Origin: Listeria monocytogenes ATCC 19117 | GTDB taxonomy: Bacteria > Bacillota > Bacilli > Lactobacillales > Listeriaceae | Direction: 5' to 3' | DNA: 64,000 nt | Assembly: GCF_000307025.1 (NCBI RefSeq) | Contig: NC_018584.1 | Location: 930,001 to 994,000, forward strand | Notes under the pieces: model-generated | Database searches by the model: none | What the model saw: the letters and a program-made list of their open reading frames with translations, nothing else | What the model was told of the DNA's origin: nothing | Translations under genes and position numbers: made by a program | In this document: positions 17,719 to 26,141 of the stretch, piece by piece | Layout: every line of letters begins with the position of its first letter | How positions within the stretch are numbered: position 1 is the first letter of the stretch

Positions 17719-19896
17719 ATGGAACAAATGCAAGATAAAATAATAAAACTAGTCCAAAAATCGCTAACGTATAAACCAGCGCAAATCAATGCCGTTATCA
17801 AATTAATGGAAGAAGGCAACACAGTTCCATTTATCGCGCGGTACCGTAAAGAAATGACTGGTAGCTTAGATGAAGTAGAAATCCGTGATATCGAAGAAAC
17901 CTTTGAATATGTAACAAAATTAGAAAATCGTAAAGAAGAAATTATTCGCCTAATAGATGAACAAGGAAAATTAACAGACGAACTGAGAGCGGCAATTACC
18001 AAAGCGGAAAAACATCAAGCGCTCGAAGATTTATACCGTCCTTACAAACAAAAGAAACGCACAAAAGCAACGATTGCGAAAGAAAAAGGATTAGAACCGC
18101 TTGCTGATTGGCTAATGAGCTTCCCAAGTAACGCGGACCCACTGAAAGAAGCGGCAAACTATATTTCAGAAGAAAAAGAAGTGGAGTCAGCAGAAGCTGC
18201 TTTACTCGGCGCACATGAAATCATCGCGGAACAAATCAGTGATGAGCCTAGTTTCCGTGAGTGGATTCGTAACTTTACGCGCAAATTTGGGATGATTGAA
18301 TCCAGAGCGAAAAACGCCGAAGCAGACGAAAAAGGCGTTTACGAAATGTATTATGAATTTAACGAAATGATTGGCAAAGTAGCAAGTCACCGCATCCTTG
18401 CATTTAACCGCGGAGAGAAAGAAGACATTTTACGTGTACAAGTCCAAGTAGATACGACAAAAATTTTCCAATATTTATTTGAAAAAGTTATCCAAAACCG
18501 TAATTCTGCAACACGACCATACGTAGAAGAAGCTATAATGGATGCTTATAAACGCTTTATCGGACCGGCAATTGAACGTGAAATTCGCGGTGAACTAACA
18601 GAAAAAGGCGAAGAACAAGCCATCCATATTTTCTCCGAGAACTTGCGCAAACTACTTTTACAACCACCTTTAAAAGGAAAAATCATTCTTGGGGTCGATC
18701 CGGCTTTTAGAACAGGTTGTAAATTCTCTGTATTAGATCAAACGGGGAAAGTACTAGAAATTGGCGTTGTTTATCCACATACAGCAAAAGCACGCCGTCC
18801 GGAAGCCAAACAAAAAATTGCGGAGATTTTATCCACATACAAAGTGGAAGTTATCGCAATTGGTAACGGAACAGCCTCACGTGAAACAGAGCAATTTATT
18901 GTGGAAGTGATTCGTGAATCGAAATCGAATGCTTATTATTGTATCGTCAATGAAGCTGGTGCGAGTGTTTATTCAGCGAGTGAAACGGCCCGCGAAGAAT
19001 TCCCAGACTATCAAGTAGAAGAGCGTAGCGCTGTTTCGATTGGTCGTCGTTTGCAAGATCCGCTAGCTGAACTTGTGAAAATCGATCCAAAATCTGTAGG
19101 CGTAGGGCAATATCAACATGACGTAGCGCAAAAACGTTTAAATGAAACACTAACTTTCGTCGTTGAAACGGCCGTTAACCAAGTGGGCGTAAACGTTAAT
19201 ACGGCCTCGGCTTCTTTGTTACAATATGTTGCTGGCTTAAACAAGACAGTCGCAAATAATATCCGTAAATATCGCGAAGAAAACGGCTCGTTCGCTTCTC
19301 GTAAAGAGTTGAAAAAAGTACCTCGTCTTGGGGCAAAATCGTATGAACAAAGTATCGGTTTCTTACGTATTTTGGAAGGTGAAAATCCGCTTGATAAAAC
19401 CGCCATTCACCCGGAAAGTTATAAGGCAGCTGAACAAATTGTAAAAGCAGCTGGTTTCGGATTGAAAGATATTGGTAGCGAAGATTTAAAAGCCGCACTT
19501 CAAGCGCTTAGTATCCCAGAAGAAGCAGAGAAATTAAGCATTGGTAAAGAAACCATGCGCGATATCATTGATAATTTAATTGCTCCTGGTCGTGACCTTC
19601 GTGACGAACTTCCAGCACCACTTTTAAAACAAGATGTTATTTCGATGGAAGATTTAAAGCAAGGCATGGAATTACAAGGAACCGTTCGGAACGTAGTTGA
19701 CTTTGGCGCATTTGTTGATATTGGCGTGAAACAAGACGGCCTTGTGCATATTTCGAAACTAAGCAATTCTTTTGTTAAAAACCCGATGGATGTCGTTTCA
19801 GTAGGAGACGTTGTAACTGTTTGGGTAGATGAAGTAGATACAAAGAAAAACCGTATTGCTTTAACTATGCTTAATCCTAATGGAAGTGTTAAATAA
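17719..19896 (+). CDS. tex: Tex-family RNA-binding transcription accessory protein
   Basis: The 725-aa protein has an N-terminal helical Tex domain ([15 protein letters not shown] near 35), a YqgF/RNase H-like domain ([18 protein letters not shown] near 330), helix-hairpin-helix motifs near 490-560, and a C-terminal S1 RNA-binding domain (about 650-720, [21 protein letters not shown]...). It overlaps the SprT-like gene by one base. Tex proteins associate with RNA polymerase and nucleic acids; the role in Listeria is little known. Confidence 0.93.
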   Translation: MEQMQDKIIKLVQKSLTYKPAQINAVIKLMEEGNTVPFIARYRKEMTGSLDEVEIRDIEETFEYVTKLENRKEEIIRLIDEQGKLTDELRAAITKAEKHQALEDLYRPYKQKKRTKATIAKEKGLEPLADWLMSFPSNADPLKEAANYISEEKEVESAEAALLGAHEIIAEQISDEPSFREWIRNFTRKFGMIESRAKNAEADEKGVYEMYYEFNEMIGKVASHRILAFNRGEKEDILRVQVQVDTTKIFQYLFEKVIQNRNSATRPYVEEAIMDAYKRFIGPAIEREIRGELTEKGEEQAIHIFSENLRKLLLQPPLKGKIILGVDPAFRTGCKFSVLDQTGKVLEIGVVYPHTAKARRPEAKQKIAEILSTYKVEVIAIGNGTASRETEQFIVEVIRESKSNAYYCIVNEAGASVYSASETAREEFPDYQVEERSAVSIGRRLQDPLAELVKIDPKSVGVGQYQHDVAQKRLNETLTFVVETAVNQVGVNVNTASASLLQYVAGLNKTVANNIRKYREENGSFASRKELKKVPRLGAKSYEQSIGFLRILEGENPLDKTAIHPESYKAAEQIVKAAGFGLKDIGSEDLKAALQALSIPEEAEKLSIGKETMRDIIDNLIAPGRDLRDELPAPLLKQDVISMEDLKQGMELQGTVRNVVDFGAFVDIGVKQDGLVHISKLSNSFVKNPMDVVSVGDVVTVWVDEVDTKKNRIALTMLNPNGSVK

Positions 19897-20363
19897 TGAA
19901 TCAAGCAGAATTGCAGCGACACATGGAAGAAGTGTCACTGCAATTTTTCCAAAAAGAATTTCGTCACCAAGCCGTGTTTAATGCGCGCTTACGAACCACT
20001 GGGGGACGTTATTTGCTAAAAAGTCATAATATCGAAATGAACCCCAAGTACCTAGAAAACTTTGGATTAGCGTACTTTATCGGGATTATGAAGCACGAAC
20101 TATGTCATTATCACCTTCATTTAGAGAAAAAAGGCTATCAGCATCGCGATCAAGATTTCCGTGAGTTATTAAAAAAAGTAGACGCACCGAGATTTTGTGC
20201 AACGATACCACGTGAAATTACCATGCATGAATATACATGCAAAAGTTGCGGGAAGTCCTTTTTAAGACAACGCAGATTCAATGTGAACCGTTATCGCTGT
20301 GGCAGTTGTGGTGGAAAATTAATACAAACAGGTTCCAAGAAAATTTATACAGAAAACGCATGA
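19896..20363 (+). CDS. SprT-like zinc metalloprotease-fold protein (YdcK-like)
   Basis: The 155-aa protein has the HExxH zinc motif in [11 protein letters not shown] near residue 67 and a C-terminal zinc ribbon (CKSCGK then CGSCGG, near 111-135). This is the SprT family, related to the Spartan protease that acts on DNA-protein crosslinks in eukaryotes; bacterial function is unproven. The start overlaps the tex stop (TAATGA). Confidence 0.88.
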   Translation: MNQAELQRHMEEVSLQFFQKEFRHQAVFNARLRTTGGRYLLKSHNIEMNPKYLENFGLAYFIGIMKHELCHYHLHLEKKGYQHRDQDFRELLKKVDAPRFCATIPREITMHEYTCKSCGKSFLRQRRFNVNRYRCGSCGGKLIQTGSKKIYTENA

Positions 20364-20415
20364 AAAGTCTTGCAATTTTGCTAAGTTCTGCGTATACTAG
20401 TGGAAGTCAGATAAT

Positions 20416-20488
20416 TCCACAGTAGCTCAGTTGGTAGAGCAATCGGCTGTTAACCGATCGGTCGCAGGTTCGAGTCCTGCCTGTGGAG
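20416..20488 (+). tRNA. tRNA-Asn (GTT)
   Basis: The acceptor stem TCCACAG/CTGTGGA closes a normal cloverleaf. Anticodon GTT is at 20449-20451, the T-loop is GGTTCGAGTCC and the discriminator is G. CCA is not encoded. Confidence 0.95.
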
Positions 20489-20491
20489 TTT

Positions 20492-20579
20492 GGGGAAGTA
20501 CTCAAGTGGCTGAAGAGGTGCCCCTGCTAAGGGTATAGGTCGCTCGCGCGGCGCGAGGGTTCAAATCCCTCCTTCTCCG
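20492..20579 (+). tRNA. tRNA-Ser (GCT)
   Basis: Acceptor stem GGGGAAG/CTTCTCC, anticodon GCT at 20526-20528, and a long variable arm (TCGCTCGCGCGGCGCGA) as expected for serine. It lies three bases after tRNA-Asn and is co-transcribed. Confidence 0.95.
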
Positions 20580-20590
20580 TAATAACTTAT

Positions 20591-20628
20591 AAAGACATTG
20601 TTTAGGAAACTAAGCAGTGTCTTTTTTT
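20591..20628 (+). terminator. Terminator of the Asn-Ser tRNA unit
   Basis: AAAGACATTGTTTAG pairs with CTAAGCAGTGTCTTT (with G-U pairs) around a GAAA loop, followed by T7. Confidence 0.9.
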
Positions 20629-20731
20629 ACGGAAAAATAGCGATAGATTTGCGTCTATATGTATGCTAAAGTTATTTTGAAAGATAAGCTCAAGTTGCAA
20701 ATAACATAACGTAAATACTCGGAGGTGCAAA

Positions 20732-21172
20732 ATGAAGGTTATCCATTTTTATAGTGAAAATGCGGACTATGGCTGTTTCTCTAATTTCTCTTTACATCCA
20801 ATTGTCATAGACGGCGTGACTTACCCAACCACAGAACACTATTTCCAAGCACAAAAATTTATAGATAAAAAAATTATTAAAAAAGTAATTAATACGAAAA
20901 AACCAATAGATGCAGCAAAATTGGGTAGAAATAGAGACTTTCCACTGCGAAAAGGCTGGGAAAGTATGAAAGACGAAGTGATGTTAAAAGCAATCAGAGC
21001 AAAAGTAGCGCAACATTCGGAAGTGAAAGAAATGCTTTTAACCACAGAGAATGCTATTTTAGTGGAACATACGGAAAATGATCATTATTGGGGCGACGGC
21101 GGAGATGGCTCTGGAAAAAATCGTCTAGGCAAGATTTTGATGAAAGTCAGAGACGAATGGAACTCTAAATAG
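20732..21172 (+). CDS. NADAR-domain protein (YbiA-like)
   Basis: The 146-aa protein spans a single NADAR (DUF1768) domain. FYSENADYGCFSNFS and YPTTEHYFQAQKF at the N-terminus, DAAKLGRNRDFPLRKGWES in the middle, and ENDHYWGDGGDGSGKNRLGKIL at the end are family landmarks. Some members cleave riboflavin-pathway intermediates (YbiA N-glycosidase) and others remove ADP-ribose from guanine as antidotes to DarT-type toxins. No DarT is visible nearby. It follows the tRNA terminator and starts with GGAGGTGC upstream. Confidence 0.88.
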   Translation: MKVIHFYSENADYGCFSNFSLHPIVIDGVTYPTTEHYFQAQKFIDKKIIKKVINTKKPIDAAKLGRNRDFPLRKGWESMKDEVMLKAIRAKVAQHSEVKEMLLTTENAILVEHTENDHYWGDGGDGSGKNRLGKILMKVRDEWNSK

Positions 21173-21187
21173 TGGGAGGTAGCTTAA

Positions 21188-21673
21188 ATGGAACCAATAA
21201 ATCATTTTTTTGAATGGGCTAAAAATAATAATTGGCAAGTAGATTTGTCTGCTGTAGAGAAAAACTTGCCAGAGCAGATTTTAAAGAGATATGGAAAGTT
21301 GCCAGATGCATATAAGGCCTTTTATAGACAACTTAACCTCTGTAGCAATGTGGGTGACACTTGTTGGTTTTTGTTGGAAGAAGATTTTTTAGAGAATGAG
21401 GATGACGCCTTTTCGTGGAATTCTTTTGAACAAATGAGTTTAGAAGCAGCAGAAGGCGATACAAACTTAGAAAATGAAGTAAAACTATTTTGGAATGCAC
21501 ATTTACCAATTATGATGAGTGTTGGCGGTTGTTATGAATATTATGCTATTACTTTAAATGACGGAAATATTGTTCATGGTTCGGAACCAGAGTTTGAAGA
21601 AAGTTCGATTGTAGCAGACTCGTTCGCGGATTTTTTACTGAAAATCGTGGCTGGAGAAATAGTGATAAGTTAA
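21188..21673 (+). CDS. SMI1/KNR4 (SUKH) family protein
   Basis: The 161-aa protein has the SUKH pattern: LPEQILKRYGKLPDAYKAFYRQLN near residue 27, and a late WNAHLPIMMSVGGCYEYYAI segment typical of immunity-type SMI1/KNR4 proteins. It lies 15 bp after the NADAR gene with GGGAGG upstream, so the two are probably co-transcribed. Many SUKH proteins neutralise polymorphic toxins, but no toxin is adjacent. The function is therefore open. Confidence 0.75.
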   Translation: MEPINHFFEWAKNNNWQVDLSAVEKNLPEQILKRYGKLPDAYKAFYRQLNLCSNVGDTCWFLLEEDFLENEDDAFSWNSFEQMSLEAAEGDTNLENEVKLFWNAHLPIMMSVGGCYEYYAITLNDGNIVHGSEPEFEESSIVADSFADFLLKIVAGEIVIS

Positions 21674-21727
21674 AATTAATTAGGAAATTTGCTATAATAA
21701 GAAAAACGTTTCAGAAAGGAATCGACT

Positions 21728-22120
21728 ATGGATAATAAACTAGAATTTACAACGATTGATGAATATATTACCCAAGCGCCACCGGAAACAAAAGAAGTGT
21801 TGCAAAAAATCAGAGAAACGATTAAAGCAGCTGCACCGGAAGCAACAGAAAAAATCAGTTATCAAATGCCGACTTTTTATTTGGAAGGAAACTTGGTGCA
21901 CTTTGCTGTTGCGAAAAATCACTACGGGTTTTATCCAGCCTCTAGTGGTATTGCGGCATTCGAATCTAAACTCGGAAATTACAAGCATTCAAAAGGTGCT
22001 GTACAGTTTCCAATCAAAGAAGAAGTTCCTTATGAATTAATTAAAGAAATGACACTTTTCCGACTAGCAGAAAATAAACAAAAAGCAGCAGAAAAGCTAG
22101 CAAAGAAGAAGAAAAAATAA
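21728..22120 (+). CDS. DUF1801 / YdhG-like protein
   Basis: The 130-aa protein with MPTFYLEGNLVHFAVAKNHYGFYP in the middle and a Lys-rich C-terminus (AEKLAKKKKK) belongs to the DUF1801 family. B. subtilis YdhG/Fra, a frataxin-like iron chaperone, is a member from memory. It has its own promoter region (TATAAT before the AGAAAGG site) and its own terminator. Confidence 0.78.
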   Translation: MDNKLEFTTIDEYITQAPPETKEVLQKIRETIKAAAPEATEKISYQMPTFYLEGNLVHFAVAKNHYGFYPASSGIAAFESKLGNYKHSKGAVQFPIKEEVPYELIKEMTLFRLAENKQKAAEKLAKKKKK

Positions 22121-22128
22121 GAAGGAGA

Positions 22129-22159
22129 CTTTCATTGTGATGATGAAAGTCTTTTTTTG
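22129..22159 (+). terminator. Terminator after the DUF1801 gene
   Basis: GACTTTCAT and ATGAAAGTC form a 9-bp stem around a short loop, followed by T7. Confidence 0.88.
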
Positions 22160-22176
22160 TTCGGTCTTTTATTTTA

Positions 22177-22192
22177 AAAAGACTAGACATTT
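22177..22192. promoter_or_regulatory. Candidate GntR operator before the orphan PTS IIC gene
   Basis: AAAAGACTAGACATTT matches the palindrome AAATGTCTAGACATTT at 14 of 16 positions and shares the CTAGACATTT half with the site before the gntR gene (23591-23606). It overlaps the -35 region of a promoter with TATAAT at 22206-22211. Confidence 0.5.
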
Positions 22193-22218
22193 AAAATTAA
22201 ATGAGTATAATAATAAAT

Positions 22219-22232
22219 AGAAAACGTTTTCT
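22219..22232. promoter_or_regulatory. cre-like CcpA site
   Basis: AGAAAACGTTTTCT is a perfect 14-base palindrome that fits the catabolite-responsive element pattern. It lies just downstream of the -10 element of the PTS IIC gene, a position that would allow roadblock-type repression. Confidence 0.6.
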
Positions 22233-22265
22233 TTTTAGAAAAATATCATGTTTGGGGGAAGTAAA

Positions 22266-23552
22266 GTGAATAAGTTTATGGAGTTACTTGGGGAAAAGTT
22301 AATGCCTCTTGCTGCAAAACTAGGAGAGAATAGGTACTTAACCACTTTAAGAGATGCTTTCATGTTGGCATTTCCGCTAACAATGTTTGGTTCGATTGCG
22401 GTGGTTTTAATGAATCTACCGTTTTGGAGTGATGAAACGAAGGCAGTTTTACAGTTGTATCTTGGGAATGCCCAAAGCGCCACGATGAGTATTATGACTG
22501 TTTTTGTTGTTTTTGGAATTGGATATTCACTATCTAAATATTATAAAGTTGAAGCAATTTATGGAGGGGCTGTTGCCCTTGCTAGCTTCTTGATTTTAAC
22601 GCCATTTTTCTTTAATAGTCCTGATGGAGAGCTTATTACTGGAGCACTTTCGTTAGATCGACTTGGGGCAAAAGGTATGTTTATCGGAATGATTACTGGT
22701 TTTATTGCTGCAGAATTATATCGATTTTTTGTTCAACGGGATTGGACAATCAAAATGCCTGCAGGAGTTCCACCCGCTGTTGCTAAATCATTTGCAGCAC
22801 TTATTCCCGCTATCTTAACATTAAGTATTTTTTTAGCAATTAATGTTATGGTACAATTCTTCTTCCATACAAACTTACATGATGTTGTTTATACTGTTAT
22901 TCAAAAGCCTTTAGTGGGGCTTGGTTCAGGAATTGTTCCAACACTAATCGCTTTATTTTTTGTCCAAGTATTATGGTTTTTCGGACTGCATGGTCAAATC
23001 ATCGTCAACTCGGTAATGGACCCGATTTGGAATACGTTAATGCTTGAAAATTTAGATGCCTATAAAGCTGGACTCCCATTGCCACATATTATTACGAAAC
23101 CATTTATGGAAGTCTTTACTGTTGGTATGGGCGGATCTGGGATGACTTTAGCAGTCGTTATTGCACTAGCATTCTTAATGAAAAGTAAGCAAAGTAAAGA
23201 AATTGGTCGATTAGCACTTGGGCCAGGAATTTTTAACGTTAATGAACCGGTACTTTTTGGTATGCCAATTGTATTAAATGCAACGATTTTAATTCCATGG
23301 ATTATTGCGCCTTTGATTGTAACTACTTTGAATTATTTCGTAATGGCAGCTGGTATTGTTCCTGCTCCAACCGGGGTTGCTGTTCCATGGACGGTGCCAA
23401 TTGTCATCAATGGTATTCTCGCAACCAACTCATGGCTAGGCGGGGCGCTCCAAGTAGTCGATTTCTTCATCGTCCTCATTATCTGGTATCCGTTCTTAAA
23501 ACTAGTCGATCGGACAAATATTGCGAGAGAATCAGAGGCAGCTATCAAATAA
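22266..23552 (+). CDS. Cellobiose-type PTS EIIC permease (orphan)
   Basis: The 428-aa product from GTG 22266 (MNKFMELLGEK) is preferred because TGGGGGAAG precedes it; ATG 22248 would put that site inside the gene. Eight to ten membrane helices and the lactose/cellobiose EIIC signature GPGIFNVNEPVLFGMPIV near residue 325 are seen. No EIIA or EIIB is adjacent, so it must borrow them. A GntR regulator follows and shares an operator motif, and a cre site overlaps the promoter. Confidence 0.88.
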   Translation: MNKFMELLGEKLMPLAAKLGENRYLTTLRDAFMLAFPLTMFGSIAVVLMNLPFWSDETKAVLQLYLGNAQSATMSIMTVFVVFGIGYSLSKYYKVEAIYGGAVALASFLILTPFFFNSPDGELITGALSLDRLGAKGMFIGMITGFIAAELYRFFVQRDWTIKMPAGVPPAVAKSFAALIPAILTLSIFLAINVMVQFFFHTNLHDVVYTVIQKPLVGLGSGIVPTLIALFFVQVLWFFGLHGQIIVNSVMDPIWNTLMLENLDAYKAGLPLPHIITKPFMEVFTVGMGGSGMTLAVVIALAFLMKSKQSKEIGRLALGPGIFNVNEPVLFGMPIVLNATILIPWIIAPLIVTTLNYFVMAAGIVPAPTGVAVPWTVPIVINGILATNSWLGGALQVVDFFIVLIIWYPFLKLVDRTNIARESEAAIK

Positions 23553-23590
23553 GTTAAATTTTCCTTTTCGATATGCTATAATTTGACTAG

Positions 23591-23606
23591 AAATGGCTAG
23601 ACATTT
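23591..23606. promoter_or_regulatory. Candidate GntR autoregulatory operator
   Basis: AAATGGCTAGACATTT is a near-perfect 16-base palindrome (two mismatched positions) centred on CTAG, resembling HutC-subfamily operators. It sits just downstream of the TATAAT at 23577-23582 that would drive the gntR gene. Confidence 0.6.
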
Positions 23607-23632
23607 TTAATTCAAGCGAAGGAGCGATCGAA

Positions 23633-24346
23633 TTGGTTAAGTATGAATTGATTGCAGCAGATATCCGCGAAAAAATAAACAACGGTACTTATCCACCAGA
23701 ATCCATTCTTCCTGATCAAGTGAGCTTGTGTAAAGCTTATGATTGTAGCAGAATGACAATAAAAAAAGCCTTTGACGTTTTAGCGCTTGAAGGACTTGTT
23801 TACAGACAACGGGGTGCGGGGACTTTTGTCATGAAAAATGCCTTAGCTAATAAGCAAGATGCGAGTTTGCGGGATTATGACGGTTTGACAAAAATGATGG
23901 GAGACAACCGAATCTCGAGTAAAATTATTGCATTCGATATTGCTTTCCCAGATGAAAAAACACAAGAACAACTTTTAATAAAAGCAGACCAGCCAGTGTA
24001 CAAGTTGATTCGGTTACGGCTCTTGGACGGCGCACCATATGTGTTAGAGCATACAACGATGCCGGCAGATTTAGTTCCTGGTTTAACGAAAGAAATTTTG
24101 CATCATTCGATTTATGCATACTTACAAGATTCACTTGGACTCGTGCTAAGCGGTGCCTTTCGGAAAATTAATGCCGATAAGCCATCTGAATATGATCAAG
24201 AATATTTAGCGTGCGGGGAACACGACCCAGTTTTAGAAGTGGAGCAAGTAGTGTATTTGAAAGATGGTAGACCAGTGGAATATTCTAGATCAAGACATCG
24301 CTATGATACGAGAAGTTTTATTATGGTTGACCACCGAGAAAAGTAA
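23633..24346 (+). CDS. GntR-family regulator, HutC subfamily (UTRA domain)
   Basis: The 237-aa protein starts at TTG 23633 after GAAGGAG. The N-terminal winged helix (residues 1-70, LCKAYDCSRMTIKKAFDVLALEGLVYRQRGAGTF) is followed by a UTRA ligand-binding domain (about 90-235, with RLRLLDGAPYVLEHTTMP and EVEQVVYLKDGRPVEYSRS). It probably represses the upstream PTS IIC and itself through CTAG-centred operators. The effector is probably a sugar phosphate (inference). Confidence 0.9.
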   Translation: MVKYELIAADIREKINNGTYPPESILPDQVSLCKAYDCSRMTIKKAFDVLALEGLVYRQRGAGTFVMKNALANKQDASLRDYDGLTKMMGDNRISSKIIAFDIAFPDEKTQEQLLIKADQPVYKLIRLRLLDGAPYVLEHTTMPADLVPGLTKEILHHSIYAYLQDSLGLVLSGAFRKINADKPSEYDQEYLACGEHDPVLEVEQVVYLKDGRPVEYSRSRHRYDTRSFIMVDHREK

Positions 24347-24351
24347 ATTAA

Positions 24352-24384
24352 AGTCAGCATGCCCGTAAAGCATAGCTGACTTTG
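24352..24384 (+). terminator. Terminator-like hairpin after gntR
   Basis: AAAGTCAGC and GCTGACTTT form a 9-bp stem with a 14-nt loop, then TGTTTTAT. The T-tract is interrupted. Confidence 0.6.
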
Positions 24385-24400
24385 TTTTATGGAGGTAAAA

Positions 24401-24433
24401 ATGTATAAAAAACTTCCGATGAAAAAAATGTAA
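24401..24433 (+). CDS. Possible 10-codon leader peptide or remnant
   Basis: A strong GGAGG stands eight bases upstream of ATG TAT AAA AAA CTT CCG ATG AAA AAA ATG TAA (MYKKLPMKKM). No larger gene continues. It could be a translated micro-ORF or the stub of a decayed gene; no function can be given. Confidence 0.2.
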   Translation: MYKKLPMKKM

Positions 24434-24452
24434 ATAAAATTAGAAAAAGCCG

Positions 24453-24480
24453 TTGACAGTCACTCAGATTATGTTATAAT
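24453..24480 (+). promoter_or_regulatory. Consensus SigA promoter of the Glu-Asp tRNA unit
   Basis: TTGACA and TATAAT, both perfect, are separated by 16 bases, about 60 bases upstream of tRNA-Glu. Confidence 0.9.
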
Positions 24481-24543
24481 AAAAAAGCTGGTGTAAGAGA
24501 AATGAATTCAATTGAATATATATTCATTTTTCGTTTTTTATCT

Positions 24544-24615
24544 GGCCCGTTGGTCAAGCGGTTAAGACACCGCCCTTTCACGGCGGTAACACGGGTTCGA
24601 ATCCCGTACGGGTCA
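24544..24615 (+). tRNA. tRNA-Glu (TTC)
   Basis: Acceptor stem GGCCCGT/ACGGGTC, anticodon TTC at 24577-24579 in loop CTTTCAC, T-arm CGGGTTCGAATCCCG, discriminator A. Confidence 0.95.
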
Positions 24616-24641
24616 CTTTTTTATTCATTTTTTATACATAT

Positions 24642-24714
24642 GGTTCCGTGGTGTAGGGGTTAACATGCCTGCCTGTCACGCAGGAGATCGCGGGTTCAAA
24701 TCCCGTCGGGACCG
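24642..24714 (+). tRNA. tRNA-Asp (GTC)
   Basis: Acceptor stem GGTTCCG/CGGGACC, anticodon GTC at 24675-24677 in loop CTGTCAC, T-arm GCGGGTTCAAATCCCGT, discriminator G. Confidence 0.95.
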
Positions 24715-24717
24715 CTC

Positions 24718-24752
24718 AAAAAGAATCCAAGCAAAACTTGGATTCTTTTTTT
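24718..24752 (+). terminator. Terminator of the Glu-Asp tRNA unit
   Basis: AAAAAGAATCCAAG and CTTGGATTCTTTTTTT form a perfect stem with a CAAAA loop and a T-run. Confidence 0.93.
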
Positions 24753-24841
24753 CGTACAGGAAATTGGACAGAACTTTTTATTTGAGCTATAATCTTATTA
24801 TTCATATAAGAATTGTAAGGATTAAATTGGAGGAATGAATC

Positions 24842-25222
24842 ATGGATTTAGTGAAAAATGGGAAAGTGTTAGAACTTGTACATCCAAATGGCAACTGGAC
24901 ATTAATTAAAGAAGAAGGTTTTTCTCCAGTTCAAATAACAGTGGCGGCGGTTGCTGCTTGTAGCGGATATGTCTATCAAACATTACTTGAGAAAAAACGA
25001 ATTGAGATAAATGATTTAAGCATTCATACCGATTATGAGCAAGATCAAGAAAGTGCTGTGCATGTTTTAACGAAAATTAATGTTACTTTTACGGTGGATT
25101 TAGTGGATAAAAGTAATGAAGCGAAAGCCGAAAAAGCCGTGCATTTAGTGAAAGATGCTTGCCCGGTTGCGAAAAGTTTAGACCCATCGATTGAAATTAA
25201 TGAGATGGTTGTTTTTAAATAA
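24842..25222 (+). CDS. OsmC/Ohr-family redox protein
   Basis: The 126-aa protein carries the two-cysteine OsmC pattern: VAACSGYVYQTLLEKKRI near residue 40 and VKDACPVAKSLDPSIEI near 100. These cysteines reduce organic hydroperoxides in characterised members. The promoter candidate is TTGGAC and TATAAT, 18 apart, at about 24762-24791. Own terminator downstream. The specific substrate is unknown. Confidence 0.85.
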   Translation: MDLVKNGKVLELVHPNGNWTLIKEEGFSPVQITVAAVAACSGYVYQTLLEKKRIEINDLSIHTDYEQDQESAVHVLTKINVTFTVDLVDKSNEAKAEKAVHLVKDACPVAKSLDPSIEINEMVVFK

Positions 25223-25232
25223 AATGATTTAT

Positions 25233-25261
25233 AGACCAAGCCGTGGTGCTTGGTCTTTTTT
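25233..25261 (+). terminator. Terminator after osmC-like gene
   Basis: AGACCAAGC pairs with GCTTGGTCT around a short GTGGT-type loop, followed by T6. Confidence 0.9.
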
Positions 25262-25336
25262 CTGTTTAGTTTGGCTTGATAACTTAAAGGGAAGGCTATA
25301 TACTGAAACCAAACAATACAAACGAGGTGCTGGAAT

Positions 25337-26011
25337 ATGGCAGAGAAAACAATAGTAGAAAAATTACAACTGACTAAATATAAAGAAGCAGTTATCCTAA
25401 ATCAACCAAATGGAGCGGATTATTTCCAAAATCTAGCAAATTACGAAGAAAAACTAGCAGACAAACAATACGATTTAATTTTCGATTTTGTGGAAACGCT
25501 AGAAGAATTAATTACGTTCGTGCAAAAAGTTATTGCTGAAAATAAACTTGCTGCGAATGGTTATTTGTTTTTCGCCTACCCTAAAAAAGGCAATAAAAAG
25601 TTCGCTACATATGTACACCGCGATGAACTCATGCCAGCGCTTAAAACCGATGAAGAAGGTTACGTCGACGGTAGCACACTCAAATTCACGCGAATGGTCG
25701 CGCTCGATGAAACGTACACGGTTGTTGGCCTAAAAGAAGCGGCAAAACTAAAAGCGAAGGGCGTTAAGAAAAATAACCCTTCCGCAGATGAATACGCCGA
25801 CCATGTACCTCTTGTCGCCGAATTTCTAGCAGACAAAGGCGATTTACAAGCCTTCTACAACAATTTAGCAACAGGATACCAGCGGGTTTGGGCGCGCTAT
25901 ATTTACTCTGCCAAACAACCAGCGACACAAGAAAAAAGACGTTTAGAGATGGTTGATATTTTGAGCCAAGGTTATAAAACGAAAGATCTTTACCGACAAG
26001 GGAAAAAGTAA
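25337..26011 (+). CDS. YdeI/OmdA-like conserved protein
   Basis: The 224-aa protein has two parts. Residues 1-140 resemble DUF3052-type domains (DLIFDFVETLEELITFVQK, YLFFAYPKKGNKKF). Residues about 150-224 carry the YdeI/OmdA bacteriocin-protection-associated motif (FYNNLATGYQRVWARYIYSAKQPATQEKRRLEMVDILSQG). The domain name comes from distant homologues and says little of the true role. Monocistronic. Confidence 0.7.
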   Translation: MAEKTIVEKLQLTKYKEAVILNQPNGADYFQNLANYEEKLADKQYDLIFDFVETLEELITFVQKVIAENKLAANGYLFFAYPKKGNKKFATYVHRDELMPALKTDEEGYVDGSTLKFTRMVALDETYTVVGLKEAAKLKAKGVKKNNPSADEYADHVPLVAEFLADKGDLQAFYNNLATGYQRVWARYIYSAKQPATQEKRRLEMVDILSQGYKTKDLYRQGKK

Positions 26012-26038
26012 CCAAATAATTTTATTTGGTTATTTTTG
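26010..26038 (+). terminator. Terminator after the YdeI-like gene
   Basis: AACCAAATAA and TTATTTGGTT form a 10-bp stem around a two-base loop, followed by ATTTTT. Confidence 0.8.
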
Positions 26039-26141
26039 CGTTTGAAACTGCTTCTTTATGTAAAAATGTCTAGGCGTGATAGAATAGAAGAGGAATAAGA
26101 CGAAGGAAAATCTTGTTGCACTGGAAAAGGGGACATGCAGG

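Noticed and set aside
20416-24714. Prophage or integrative element attached at the tRNA genes
   Set aside because: All five tRNAs are complete, no integrase is present and I see no repeated tRNA 3-prime ends in the window.
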